From a virus, in the IMG/VR virus record IMGVR_UViG_3300027985_000763, positions 1 through 37,572 of that record: 37,572 nt of DNA. The stretch is one strand, 5' to 3'. Shown here in pieces: positions 28,024 to 35,729 of the stretch (position 1 is the stretch's first letter; each line of letters opens with the position of its first letter). The position numbers were made by a program, and so were the translations under genes. Under the pieces are notes generated by a model. The model was given only the letters and a program-made list of their open reading frames with translations, was not told the origin of the DNA and did no database searches.

Positions 28024-28803
28024 TTAAGAAGAACTGCCGCCGCAAGTGGCCTGAATAGCGGCAAGAATTGCGTTCGTCTGTGCCTGTATGGTAGCGACAA
28101 GTACATTGTTCTGGTTCGACTGACTCAGGGCAAGGCGCTGTTCGGCAATTACCTGATCTTTTTCGTCAATACGATCATTCAGCAGGTCGATATTCTGCTG
28201 GTTGAGCTTGTCGATGATCGCCTGCGTGTTACGGGTTGATTCCTGCGTCAGGGTCATGGTCTGCATCTGGATAGCTACCTGTGTGGCGCAGGCCGTTTTG
28301 TCAATCTCGTTCTGAGTCCGCAGGGCTTCGATCCGATTATCACAGCAGCACTGTGCAATCTGCGCTTGCAAATCACGGGTGTCGTTGCAGGCCTGAAGCT
28401 GGAGTGCGGCAAACTTGCTGGCAACGTCAGCGTTAACACCGGCAAGGCCAAGCTGGAGAGCGGTTGTCTGATTGGCAATGCCCAGTTGGGTATTGCAGCA
28501 ACATGCGGCCTGATCTGCGGCAATGCGGTTCATCGCCTCGGCGGTCATAGCGTTATTGGACGCGCCTGCCTGCAGCAGAGTGCTGGTCTGATTTGCAGCA
28601 GCAACCGCAGCGGCGCTGGTGTCCTGAGAAATACGGCCCAGAGCGTCTGCGGTTGCAGTGTCCCGTGTACCGCCGAAGCCCATGCCGCCATTGGCGATCA
28701 GGGCAAACCAGATCAGCGGCCACCACGGCTCGGATTTGCTGTTCCCCTGCGTCAGGGCCATGATATCAGCCGGGTTCATTCCTGTTCCGTTCATTCCATT
28801 CAT
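28024..28803 (-). CDS. Cys-triplet protein of gut-phage type
   Basis: 259 aa, GGAG site. N-terminus Met/Asn/Gly-rich with a short hydrophobic segment (PWWPLIWFALIANGGMGFGG); centre made of Ala/Gln/Asn-rich helices; Cys clusters CCCN (about residue 99) and CCCDN (about residue 151), each followed by basic helix, and a Gln-rich coiled coil at the end with TCGGSSS. Similar proteins occur in phages of anaerobic bacteria; their function is not known to me. It is unlike its neighbours in amino-acid composition. Confidence 0.58.
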   Translation of the reverse strand: MNGMNGTGMNPADIMALTQGNSKSEPWWPLIWFALIANGGMGFGGTRDTATADALGRISQDTSAAAVAAANQTSTLLQAGASNNAMTAEAMNRIAADQAACCCNTQLGIANQTTALQLGLAGVNADVASKFAALQLQACNDTRDLQAQIAQCCCDNRIEALRTQNEIDKTACATQVAIQMQTMTLTQESTRNTQAIIDKLNQQNIDLLNDRIDEKDQVIAEQRLALSQSNQNNVLVATIQAQTNAILAAIQATCGGSSS

Positions 28804-28830
28804 TTTCGGAGTCTCCTTATTTTGTTGTTG

Positions 28831-28848
28831 ACAGAACGGATATTCTGT
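28831..28848. promoter_or_regulatory. Operator-like inverted repeat ACAGAA-N6-TTCTGT
   Basis: Perfect 6-bp arms (28831-28836 and 28843-28848) in the 60-base gap between the divergent genes at 28803 and 28864. It could control both. A TTGACA overlaps its left arm but no well-placed -10 is seen. Confidence 0.45.
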
Positions 28849-28863
28849 GGGAAGAGTTTTTCT

Positions 28864-29103
28864 ATGAAGAAATTTCTTTTATTTCGGCATCCGTCCGAAT
28901 TATTGCAGTCACGGACAGAAGTTTTAAGGATATACGTCACTGATGATGTCAAAAAAGAGATTGAAGAATTAGCGGCTGATGAAGGGTTGAAAGCCGGTCA
29001 ATTCCTGTATCAGGTTTTGATGGGCTTTTTATACCATGCCAAATATCGGAACGAAACGACTGGCGGGGAACTGCCAGAGGGCGACAAAAAGCCCTTTTGT
29101 TGA
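28864..29103 (+). CDS. Ribbon-helix-helix-like protein
   Basis: 79 aa from ATG 28864 (GGGAAGAG upstream). The stretch VLRIYVTDDVKKEIEELAAD, followed by GLKAGQFLYQVLMGFL, fits the strand-helix-helix of Arc/MetJ-type DNA-binding proteins (a strand ending in a basic residue, then two helices). It opens the late cluster, so a late regulator is plausible. The frame to 28366 is a shadow of the Cys-triplet gene. Confidence 0.55.
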   Translation: MKKFLLFRHPSELLQSRTEVLRIYVTDDVKKEIEELAADEGLKAGQFLYQVLMGFLYHAKYRNETTGGELPEGDKKPFC

Positions 29104-29129
29104 TAACCAAAATTATTAAGGACAAAAGC

Positions 29130-29321
29130 ATGAAATATTTGAGAGTTGGAGTTTTTCTGGGAGTGGCATTGACAGCACTGGTGATCGGCACGGATTATAG
29201 GCTTGTGAAGCCCGATTTTATCGCGGGGATTACAGTTGCTCAGGATGATGACCGGGAGCCGGAAGAGACAACGGAACCCCACTGTCCCGAAGAGAACGCG
29301 AGCGATGTAAGGGGGGCGTAA
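29130..29321 (+). CDS. Small membrane-anchored protein
   Basis: 63 aa from ATG 29130 (AAGGA site). N-terminal hydrophobic segment of about 17 residues (VGVFLGVALTALVIG) then a soluble acidic tail of DDDREPEET type: either a signal-anchored protein or a lipoprotein-like lysis accessory. Not recognised. Just upstream of the pre-terminase genes. Confidence 0.5.
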   Translation: MKYLRVGVFLGVALTALVIGTDYRLVKPDFIAGITVAQDDDREPEETTEPHCPEENASDVRGA

Positions 29322-29323
29322 AA

Positions 29324-29680
29324 ATGGACCAGATAGGCAGATGGAAAGATCACCTTATGGCCGTCGGGCAAATTCTGAGCATGGTCAAGCCTGCGATTCC
29401 CGGAAATGTTCCGCAGTCGCTTATTGACGCTAACGATGCGTACATCAAGGAGATAGAGGCTGTTAGCAATGCTTTGGCCGCAGCGCCGCAAATTGACATT
29501 AACCGTCTCTATGAAATGTCAGGACAGTTAAGACAATACGCTCACCCCTTACAGTCTGTGCCTGCTAACCAAATGACGGGCCACGCTGTGGATTACGGGA
29601 TGCCGCAGCATCAAACCTCAATGCCACAACCGTCAGGGCAGCCAATCGGTAGCATCTGGCCGCAGGGATGGAAGAAATAA
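29324..29680 (+). CDS. Hypothetical protein before terminase
   Basis: 118 aa, starting 3 bases after the previous stop. N-terminal helical half (WKDHLMAVGQILSMVKPAI) and Pro/Gln-rich C-terminal half ending PQGWKK. No family recognised. Position between the small membrane proteins and the terminase suggests a lysis or packaging-adjacent role. Confidence 0.5.
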   Translation: MDQIGRWKDHLMAVGQILSMVKPAIPGNVPQSLIDANDAYIKEIEAVSNALAAAPQIDINRLYEMSGQLRQYAHPLQSVPANQMTGHAVDYGMPQHQTSMPQPSGQPIGSIWPQGWKK

Positions 29681-29683
29681 CGC

Positions 29684-30040
29684 ATGGATATTCCTGCGAT
29701 TTTAGGTATCGGCGGGGCTGCGCTGACAATATCAGGGCTTGTGTACCGACTCGGAATAATACATGGCAAAGTCGTCAATATCGAGACACGTATCAAGGCG
29801 CTTGAAGATAGCAGCGTAACTTTCCATGATCGATTTTTCCGTGATGGCCGAACAATATTCGTCCAGCAGCACGAGTGCGAGCGGCAGGTCGAAGCGATTA
29901 TGGCGGCGGCAAAGGAGAACCGGATTGCCTTATGTGAAGCAGTGAAGGAGCTTAAAGCTGCTGTGCTGAAGGTCGATATAGACCGCGAGGCGCTGTCAAC
30001 CCAGATGGCGCGGCTTGAAGAGCGGTTGAGGGAGCGGTAG
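29684..30040 (+). CDS. Membrane-anchored coiled-coil protein (spanin/holin-like)
   Basis: 118 aa. Residues ~4-22 are a transmembrane helix (IPAILGIGGAALTISGLVY), and the rest is a charged coiled coil with a Cys near residue 64 and a basic tail (RLEERLRER). This layout is seen in i-spanins and in holin-associated phage proteins. The endolysin lies elsewhere in the genome (9842), so the lysis genes would be split. A precise role cannot be given. Confidence 0.5.
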   Translation: MDIPAILGIGGAALTISGLVYRLGIIHGKVVNIETRIKALEDSSVTFHDRFFRDGRTIFVQQHECERQVEAIMAAAKENRIALCEAVKELKAAVLKVDIDREALSTQMARLEERLRER

Positions 30041-30041
30041 T

Positions 30042-30416
30042 ATGGGTAGGGCATTGAAAGAGATAAATAAAAAAGAGTTTGAAAAGTTATGCTCTTTACA
30101 ATGTACCGAGGTCGAGATTTGCGACTGGTTCGATTGTTGCGAGGATACGCTGGTGGCTTGGTGCCAGCGGACTTACGGTAAAAATTTTTCGGAGGTTTTC
30201 CAACAAAAAAGGGCTGGCGGGAAAATATCCCTGAGGCGTACCGGCTGGAAAATGGCAGAGGAAAACCCGGCAGTGTGGATTTTCCACGCAAAAAACCATT
30301 TGGGGATGTCCGACAAGCCCGAACCCGACAAGCCCGCTGAAGACACTGCAAAAAATTTAGCAGACGCTTTGAAAATTTTGCGTGGAGAAATGGCAGAGCC
30401 GGGTGAAGGGGCTTAA
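30042..30416 (+). CDS. Terminase small subunit-like protein
   Basis: 124 aa. An N-terminal HTH-like segment (EINKKEFEKLCSLQ, then EVEICDWFDCCEDTLVAWCQ, residues about 5-40) precedes a basic helix and an acidic C-terminus. This matches Mu gp27-like small-terminase proteins, which recognise DNA and recruit the large subunit. It overlaps the large-subunit gene by 35 bases. Confidence 0.72.
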   Translation: MGRALKEINKKEFEKLCSLQCTEVEICDWFDCCEDTLVAWCQRTYGKNFSEVFQQKRAGGKISLRRTGWKMAEENPAVWIFHAKNHLGMSDKPEPDKPAEDTAKNLADALKILRGEMAEPGEGA

Positions 30417-31632
30417 TCAGAGACAGATAGAGTTCCTTTTGACCCCAGAGTTTGGCCGCTTTACGCTGTGTTGCGGATCGGTTCGTTCCGGGAAAACTTA
30501 CGGGCTGTATTTTTTGATCCTGTACCTTGCCAACACCATGCCGGGCAAGGGAGTGCTGGTAGCCAAGACCCTTGAAACTCTCCGGGAAAATGTCCTTGAC
30601 CCGCTGAAATCCATTGCGCCAGATTCGGTCTCTTATAAGGATTCTGGGCGGCAAATCCTGATAAGCGGTCATGAGGTCCGGGGAGTTGGGTGTAATGATG
30701 AGCAGAGCAAAAATAAAATCCACGGCGGGACATTGTGGTGGGCGGTTGGGGACGAAGTAGCGCTCTGGCCAAAAACTTTCCTCCAGATGCTGCTTACTCG
30801 GCTTTCGACGCCGGGCGCTAAACTGTACGGATCATGTAACCCTGAAGGCACTCAGCACTGGCTTAAAAAAGAATACATAGACAAGGGCCTCGTCCAGTAT
30901 CACCATTTCAAGCTGTCCGATAACCCAACCTTGCCGCCGGAATACGTTGCCGCGTTGGAGCGCGAGAATACCGGCGTCTATTATGAGCGTTACATTCTGG
31001 GCAAATGGGTAGACGCTGAGGGCCAGATTTACAACATCCCGGAAGAACTTTTTGACCCGGAATGCAGCAAGCGAAAATACCGGCGGTATATCGTCGGCAT
31101 GGATTACGGCACGACAAATCCGATGGTTTTTTTGCTCATCGGGTACAACACGCCGCAGGACATCGCGGTGGTAAAAGAGTATTACTATGACAGCAACGCG
31201 ACCGGCCAGCAGCTGACCAAGACAGACACACAATACGCAGATGATTACGAGGCATGGGCAAAAGAGGCTGGAGTACATATAGACGCAATATATCTTGACC
31301 CGTCAGCCGCAAGTTTCCGGGCGGAATTATACTGCCGCCGTCTGCCGGTTATTCAGGCAGATAACGATGTTGAAAACGGGATAAAGTACGTCATGGGGCT
31401 GTTCGGGAATAGGTATTTGCGGATAAGCCCAGAATGTGTAAATACTTGCCGGGAACACAAGGGGTACGCTTGGGACCCAGAGGCGCAGGCGCGGGGGGAA
31501 GACAAGCCGCTTAAAGCAGATGACCATTCTCCGGATGCCCTGCGGTACGGGGCCTACACTGGGATACGAAACATAGCCCCGATTGCAGATTACGAGACGG
31601 TTGATAGCCGACACAGCAGAGGACCACTTTGA
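30382..31632 (+). CDS. terL: Terminase large subunit
   Basis: 416 aa; GTG start at 30382 (GTG 30403 is an alternative). Walker A GSVRSGKT at residues 32-39; a Walker B-like GDEVAL near 123-127; the RNase-H-like nuclease has GMDYGTT (about 240), YLDPSA (about 305) and DDHSPDALRYG (about 380). Motor that cuts and pumps concatemeric DNA into the capsid; related to Mu-type terminases by gene order. It is followed by a portal starting with TTG in a 4-base overlap. Confidence 0.92.
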   Translation: MEKWQSRVKGLNQRQIEFLLTPEFGRFTLCCGSVRSGKTYGLYFLILYLANTMPGKGVLVAKTLETLRENVLDPLKSIAPDSVSYKDSGRQILISGHEVRGVGCNDEQSKNKIHGGTLWWAVGDEVALWPKTFLQMLLTRLSTPGAKLYGSCNPEGTQHWLKKEYIDKGLVQYHHFKLSDNPTLPPEYVAALERENTGVYYERYILGKWVDAEGQIYNIPEELFDPECSKRKYRRYIVGMDYGTTNPMVFLLIGYNTPQDIAVVKEYYYDSNATGQQLTKTDTQYADDYEAWAKEAGVHIDAIYLDPSAASFRAELYCRRLPVIQADNDVENGIKYVMGLFGNRYLRISPECVNTCREHKGYAWDPEAQARGEDKPLKADDHSPDALRYGAYTGIRNIAPIADYETVDSRHSRGPL

Positions 31633-33179
31633 CACAACTTTTTGATCAATTCGGACGGCCAACTTCAGCCGCAAAAAAACCAGCCCGGAGACCGCTCCCG
31701 GATGCCCCTATCCAGATGTCTGGCCGGGAATATGTTTCGCACGGCCTTACGCCGCAGCGGCTTGCGTCAATTTTCCGCGACGCGGATGCCGGGGACGTGC
31801 GGCGACAAATCGAGCTTTTCACACAGATTGAGGAGCGCGACGGGCATCTTGCGGGAGAGAAAAGCAAGCGGTGCAATGCTGTCCGGGATGTCAATTTCTT
31901 ACTGGAACCCGCGTCTGATGATAAGCGGGACATTAAGATTTATGATTTTGTGCAGGCCTTTTTTGACAGCATGACGGAATGGTCAGACACGCTCGTGTCA
32001 ATGCAGGACGCGATTGGTAAGGGTTTCGCAGCGCTGGAAATCAAGTGGGACGTGTCAACCAAGCAGGCCATGCCGACTGGCTTTGATTTTATTGACCAGC
32101 GGCGGTTTATCTTTTACGGGCGCGACGGGATGCTCCGGCGGTATCCGCTCCTCATAACAGATGACGACCCGGCAGGGATAGATATACCGGCGTGGTCAAT
32201 GATGATGCACATTTACAATGGCATGACAGGCCACCCGACGCGATCCGGACTTTTTAGGGTATCGGCGTGGATGGACATGTTCAAGAATTATTCTGTTAAG
32301 GATTGGCTGGCCCTGATAGAGGTTTACGGGATGCCGGTGCGCCTTGGCAAATATGACATATCGGCGTCACCTGATGATATATCAGCCCTTAAGACAGCCG
32401 TCAGGCGGATAGGCGTTGACGCATCAGGCGTGATTTCAAAAAATACGGAAATAGAATTTGTTGAAACCGTATCGGGAGCGCTCGGAAGCGGTATATATGG
32501 CGACCTTATCCGCTTTTGTGATCGTGAAGTTAGTAAGGCGTGGCTAGGTCATGCACAGGCGGCAGATTCGGGAACGCCCGGATCATACGCGTCTGATAAT
32601 CTTAAAAATGAGGTCCGGCTCGATCTTGTAAAGTCTGATACTTTCGCGATTGCGGCGACGGCGCGTAACCAGCTATTCCGCCCACTTGTCGGATTCAATT
32701 TTGGGTGGGACTCCAAATTACCGTTGTATTATCCGGATTGGGAAGAGTCAGAGGACTTGGTAGCCAAGGCCAACTGGATGACAGCCCTTATGGACCGGGG
32801 TGTCAAAATGCCGTTGACATATGTCCGCAGGGAGTTCTCGATCCCGGATACCGAGGACGGAGAGGAGGAGGTTGGCGGCCTTCCCACAACCCCGATGCCG
32901 AGCGCTGTCCCGGCGACGCCCGTTGCTGCAAAGCAGTTATTGCCGGGGGATAATAGATCGCAAGACTCAGCCGAGGCCGTCGCCAAGAAGGCGCTGGAAG
33001 GCGCGCCGGAAGATTACTGGAAACCGATTGACGACCTTATCCAGACCGCAGAAAGCCTCGAAGAGGTCAAGGACAAGATACTCTCCCTCAAACTGCCAAT
33101 GGACCAGACCGGCGAATATATGGCCCGTGCTATGGCGCTGGCGAACCTGATAGGGCGGTACGATGCCAACAGTAATTGA
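31629..33179 (+). CDS. Portal protein, DUF935 (Mu gp29-like)
   Basis: 516 aa starting at TTG 31629 in TTGA overlap with terL, with AGAGG upstream. LFDQFGRPT at the N-terminus and the family blocks FDFIDQRRFIF, GLFRVSAWMDMFKNYS, DWLALIEVYGMPVRLGKYD and GSYASDNLKNEV are diagnostic for the DUF935 portal family. It forms the dodecameric DNA channel at the unique capsid vertex. Confidence 0.93.
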   Translation: MTQLFDQFGRPTSAAKKPARRPLPDAPIQMSGREYVSHGLTPQRLASIFRDADAGDVRRQIELFTQIEERDGHLAGEKSKRCNAVRDVNFLLEPASDDKRDIKIYDFVQAFFDSMTEWSDTLVSMQDAIGKGFAALEIKWDVSTKQAMPTGFDFIDQRRFIFYGRDGMLRRYPLLITDDDPAGIDIPAWSMMMHIYNGMTGHPTRSGLFRVSAWMDMFKNYSVKDWLALIEVYGMPVRLGKYDISASPDDISALKTAVRRIGVDASGVISKNTEIEFVETVSGALGSGIYGDLIRFCDREVSKAWLGHAQAADSGTPGSYASDNLKNEVRLDLVKSDTFAIAATARNQLFRPLVGFNFGWDSKLPLYYPDWEESEDLVAKANWMTALMDRGVKMPLTYVRREFSIPDTEDGEEEVGGLPTTPMPSAVPATPVAAKQLLPGDNRSQDSAEAVAKKALEGAPEDYWKPIDDLIQTAESLEEVKDKILSLKLPMDQTGEYMARAMALANLIGRYDANSN

Positions 33180-33861
33180 GTCCGCGCTTAACCAGCCCTT
33201 TGATGCGGCCATCGAATTTTTCCGGAAGAAACTCCAGCTTGGCACGACATCATGGCTGGACATCTGGGAAGAGGCCCACAGTGAGGCTTTTGTGGTTTCG
33301 GGAGCGATGCAGAAAGACCTGCTGGCCGATCTCTATGCAGCTATTGACAAGGCGATAAAAGACGGCACGACCCTTTCCGATTTCCGCAAAAGCTTTGCCG
33401 ATACCGTCGCCCGGAATGGATGGGAGTATTACGGCACGATGGCATGGCGGACGGCCTTAATCTACAATACCAACCTGAGTATGGCCTACCATACCGGTCA
33501 TTATCAGGCGATGCTCGATCCTGAAGTTCTGGACGCCCGTCCTTACTGGCGATATGTCGAGTCAAGCAGCCGAAGGCAGCGCCCTGAACATCTAAGATGG
33601 GTTGGCACGGTCTTGCCGGCAACTGATCCGTGGTGGAACACACATGCACCGCCCAACGGATGGAATTGCCGGTGCGGTGTCGTATCCATGTCAGCAAGAG
33701 AGGTGGAAATTTTGGGGAATAAATACCCCGACGTTATCAAAACGCTGGCTCCACCCATAAGATATTACGATTGGAAAAACCCGAAAACCGGAGAGATTAT
33801 CAAAGTCCCGGATGGTATTGATCCGGGGTGGGCTTATCATCCGGGGCTAAAAAGGAGATAA
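33163..33861 (+). CDS. Mu gpF-like head morphogenesis protein
   Basis: 232 aa, overlapping the portal gene by 17 bases. The C-terminal HAPPNGWNCRC motif (two Cys and the conserved Trp) and the preceding segment WGTM-type helices are typical of the Mu F (gp30) / phage head morphogenesis family. Assists head assembly and may be cleaved. Confidence 0.9.
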   Translation: MPTVIESALNQPFDAAIEFFRKKLQLGTTSWLDIWEEAHSEAFVVSGAMQKDLLADLYAAIDKAIKDGTTLSDFRKSFADTVARNGWEYYGTMAWRTALIYNTNLSMAYHTGHYQAMLDPEVLDARPYWRYVESSSRRQRPEHLRWVGTVLPATDPWWNTHAPPNGWNCRCGVVSMSAREVEILGNKYPDVIKTLAPPIRYYDWKNPKTGEIIKVPDGIDPGWAYHPGLKRR

Positions 33862-33865
33862 AAAA

Positions 33866-34024
33866 ATGGAAATGACAGCACATGCAGGCCACAAATTTCT
33901 GAAGTCAACCCCGATGACACGCGGTGAATATAATGAATTCAGGGGCTGGAAAGTCCCGGAAAACGAGAACCCGGACGATGACGGCTTTCTGGTTGAATAC
34001 GAACCGGTGCGCTGGAAGCACTGA
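33866..34024 (+). CDS. Small protein preceding the Tad2-like gene (possible split N-part)
   Basis: 52 aa from ATG 33866 with AAGGAGATAAAAA. The sequence MTRGEYNEFRGWKVPENE then PDDDGFLVEYEP occurs as a conserved block in phage proteins, and the next frame (-1) encodes Tad2-like sequence starting inside its tail. It ends with TGA at 34022-34024, 8 bases before the next ATG. Either a separate protein or one half of a frameshifted gene. Confidence 0.5.
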   Translation: MEMTAHAGHKFLKSTPMTRGEYNEFRGWKVPENENPDDDGFLVEYEPVRWKH

Positions 34025-34032
34025 AGCGAAAA

Positions 34033-34245
34033 ATGAAAGTGGCAAGGACCGGATGGAATGGCAAGGGAATGTATCTTTTTCTGGTGGATATTTTTGAATT
34101 CCACACAGATGCGGATATCGCAGATTTGGGACCGGATGTGCTGGTCCATGAAGCTATCGCCATGAAAACCGCAGATGGTTCAGTCTGTATGGGTTGGCTG
34201 GCAAGTCAGGTGGATATGCTGGCCGAAGACTGGACCGTTGTTTGA
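34033..34245 (+). CDS. DUF2829 / Tad2-like anti-Thoeris protein (possibly truncated at N-terminus)
   Basis: 70 aa from ATG 34033. KVARTGWNGKGMYLFLV, then MKTADGSVCMGWLASQVDMLAEDWTVV, is the DUF2829 signature. Characterised members (Tad2) sequester the Thoeris signal molecule gcADPR and block this defence. Conserved residues GALEALK continue in the same frame upstream of the ATG to about 33997, but no start codon exists there, so the N-terminal helix may be supplied by frameshifting, a start such as CTG, or a sequence error. Inserted between head genes, where it is unusual. Confidence 0.68.
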   Translation: MKVARTGWNGKGMYLFLVDIFEFHTDADIADLGPDVLVHEAIAMKTADGSVCMGWLASQVDMLAEDWTVV

Positions 34246-34248
34246 ACC

Positions 34249-34686
34249 ATGACAGGTAGCACAATCACCGTCAATGCCGATGATCTCATTAAGTCGCTCA
34301 AAGAAGCCCAAAAAAAAATGGCCAACCCGGAACCGATTATGAAAATCTGGGGGCAAGTTATCCGCACGTCGGTAATCCGAAATTTCGAGGTTCAGGGCCG
34401 TCCGAAAAAATGGCGGAAGCTGGCCCCTAAAACGGTCAAGCGGCGTGGGGCGGCAGGTCCGATACTGAGGCGGCAAGGATTCGCCGGGGGGCTGATGGGA
34501 AGCATCAACGTCAAGACTACAGCGTCAAGCGTTTCTGTAGGGACGAATAAAATTTATGCGGCAACACATCAGTTCGGGGACGCGCGGCGAAACATCCCGC
34601 AACGACAGTTTCTCATGATCCAGCGCCCAGTGGATGTAAACGAGATGAAGGCAGCATTGATGAAGTATTTAGGGATAAAAAAATGA
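34249..34686 (+). CDS. Phage virion morphogenesis protein (Mu gpG-like)
   Basis: 145 aa. The N-terminal DDLIKSLKEAQ helix and the C-terminal HQFGDARRNIPQRQFL fit the phage virion morphogenesis (P2 gpS / Mu gpG) family, with the IPxRxF(L) turn as landmark. Acts in tail or connector completion. Position before the protease follows Mu order. Confidence 0.82.
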   Translation: MTGSTITVNADDLIKSLKEAQKKMANPEPIMKIWGQVIRTSVIRNFEVQGRPKKWRKLAPKTVKRRGAAGPILRRQGFAGGLMGSINVKTTASSVSVGTNKIYAATHQFGDARRNIPQRQFLMIQRPVDVNEMKAALMKYLGIKK

Positions 34687-35729
34687 GAGCAAAACTATTA
34701 ATCCTCAAAGCCGCCGGGAAGCTGAACGCCGAAGCCCCGGAGTGGATACAGGTTTTCAGGGCTGGCACGGTCGAAATAGAGGACGGAGAACCGGCGGTCA
34801 TGGACGCGGCAGGCGCAAAAGCTATCATTGATTATTTTGAGCGCCTAAAGCACGACATGGTTGTAGATTATGAGCATCAGACTTTGACAGGGGAACAGTC
34901 TCCTGCGGCTGGCTGGATTCGGGCGCTGGAATGGCGCGGCATTGACGGCCTCTGGGCAAAGGTTGACTGGACCGACAAAGCTGCGGCTTATATCGCGTCT
35001 GGTGAATACCGGTATCACAGCCCGGTTTTTGTGGTCAGGGAAGGCGACCGGAAAATAACAAAACTGTATAACGTGGCGTTGACTAACCAGCCGCGAACAA
35101 TTGGCATTGCTGCATTGGCGGCAAAGAATATCGGAATGGAAATAGAACAGGGAGATGCAAGAATGTTTGAAAAATTGTGTGCGCTTTTGGGCCTTGACCC
35201 GGCGACCGCGACGGAAGATGATGTAACGGCAGCAGTCGAGAAAATGGTGGCAGACATGGCGGCAGCGGCAGAGGCAGCGAAAAACGAGCCTGCCCCGGTT
35301 GCCGCTAAGTCTGTGCTGGCGGCTCTGGACTTGCCTGAAAATGTGACGGTTGAAACTGTCATCGCAAAACTTGAATCTTTTAAAGCCCCGGCCACAGCAG
35401 CGGCCAAGATGTCCGGGGAGCTTATCGCGCTTAAGGCGGAAATAGCAGGTATCAAGGCAAAAGAACTGATCAATACGGCGGTCTCTGAAGGCAAGATTAC
35501 GCCGGACGAACTCGAAAAATGGGGCACTGAACTCGCAAAGAGCAACCCGGAACAGTTCCGGCTTATTGTGCTTTCCCGGCAGCGTGGCAGCATGATCCCT
35601 GTTGATGGCCTTCCGGCGAGTAAAGTAGTGGCCGGGGCGGCGATAACCGATGAAGATATGGAAGTGTGCAAGCAACTCGGCATTTCTCCTGACGACTGGA
35701 AAAAATACAACGGAAAGGCGACGAAATAA
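34683..35729 (+). CDS. Prohead protease (Mu gpI-like), with probable internal scaffold
   Basis: 348 aa, ATGA overlap with upstream gene. The N-terminal half has AIIDYFERLKHDMVVDYEHQ, GWIRAL and the YHSPVF block of the Mu I protease family (catalytic Ser/His region). The C-terminal half is Ala/Glu-rich, as in fused scaffolds. An internal ATG at 35163 has GGGAGA upstream, so a separate scaffold (188 aa) is likely translated from the same frame, as with Mu gpZ. Confidence 0.85.
   Translation: MRAKLLILKAAGKLNAEAPEWIQVFRAGTVEIEDGEPAVMDAAGAKAIIDYFERLKHDMVVDYEHQTLTGEQSPAAGWIRALEWRGIDGLWAKVDWTDKAAAYIASGEYRYHSPVFVVREGDRKITKLYNVALTNQPRTIGIAALAAKNIGMEIEQGDARMFEKLCALLGLDPATATEDDVTAAVEKMVADMAAAAEAAKNEPAPVAAKSVLAALDLPENVTVETVIAKLESFKAPATAAAKMSGELIALKAEIAGIKAKELINTAVSEGKITPDELEKWGTELAKSNPEQFRLIVLSRQRGSMIPVDGLPASKVVAGAAITDEDMEVCKQLGISPDDWKKYNGKATK
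35163..35729 (+). CDS. Internal scaffold protein (Mu gpZ-like, nested in the protease gene)
   Basis: 188 aa from ATG 35163, in the same frame as the protease gene, preceded by GGGAGA at 8-9 bases. Opening MFEKLCALLGLDPATATEDD and an Ala/Glu-rich helical body match capsid scaffolds. Such nested scaffold genes are known for Mu (I/Z) and lambda (C/Nu3). Alternative: only the long product is made. Confidence 0.55.
   Translation: MFEKLCALLGLDPATATEDDVTAAVEKMVADMAAAAEAAKNEPAPVAAKSVLAALDLPENVTVETVIAKLESFKAPATAAAKMSGELIALKAEIAGIKAKELINTAVSEGKITPDELEKWGTELAKSNPEQFRLIVLSRQRGSMIPVDGLPASKVVAGAAITDEDMEVCKQLGISPDDWKKYNGKATK

Noticed and set aside
26186-28803. Diversity-generating retroelement
   Set aside because: No reverse transcriptase and no template/variable repeat pair was seen despite structured RNAs here.
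29611-30723. Minus-strand ORF of 370 aa
   Set aside because: Overlaps the terminase and pre-terminase genes in antisense; no ribosome site and low-complexity composition typical of shadow frames.
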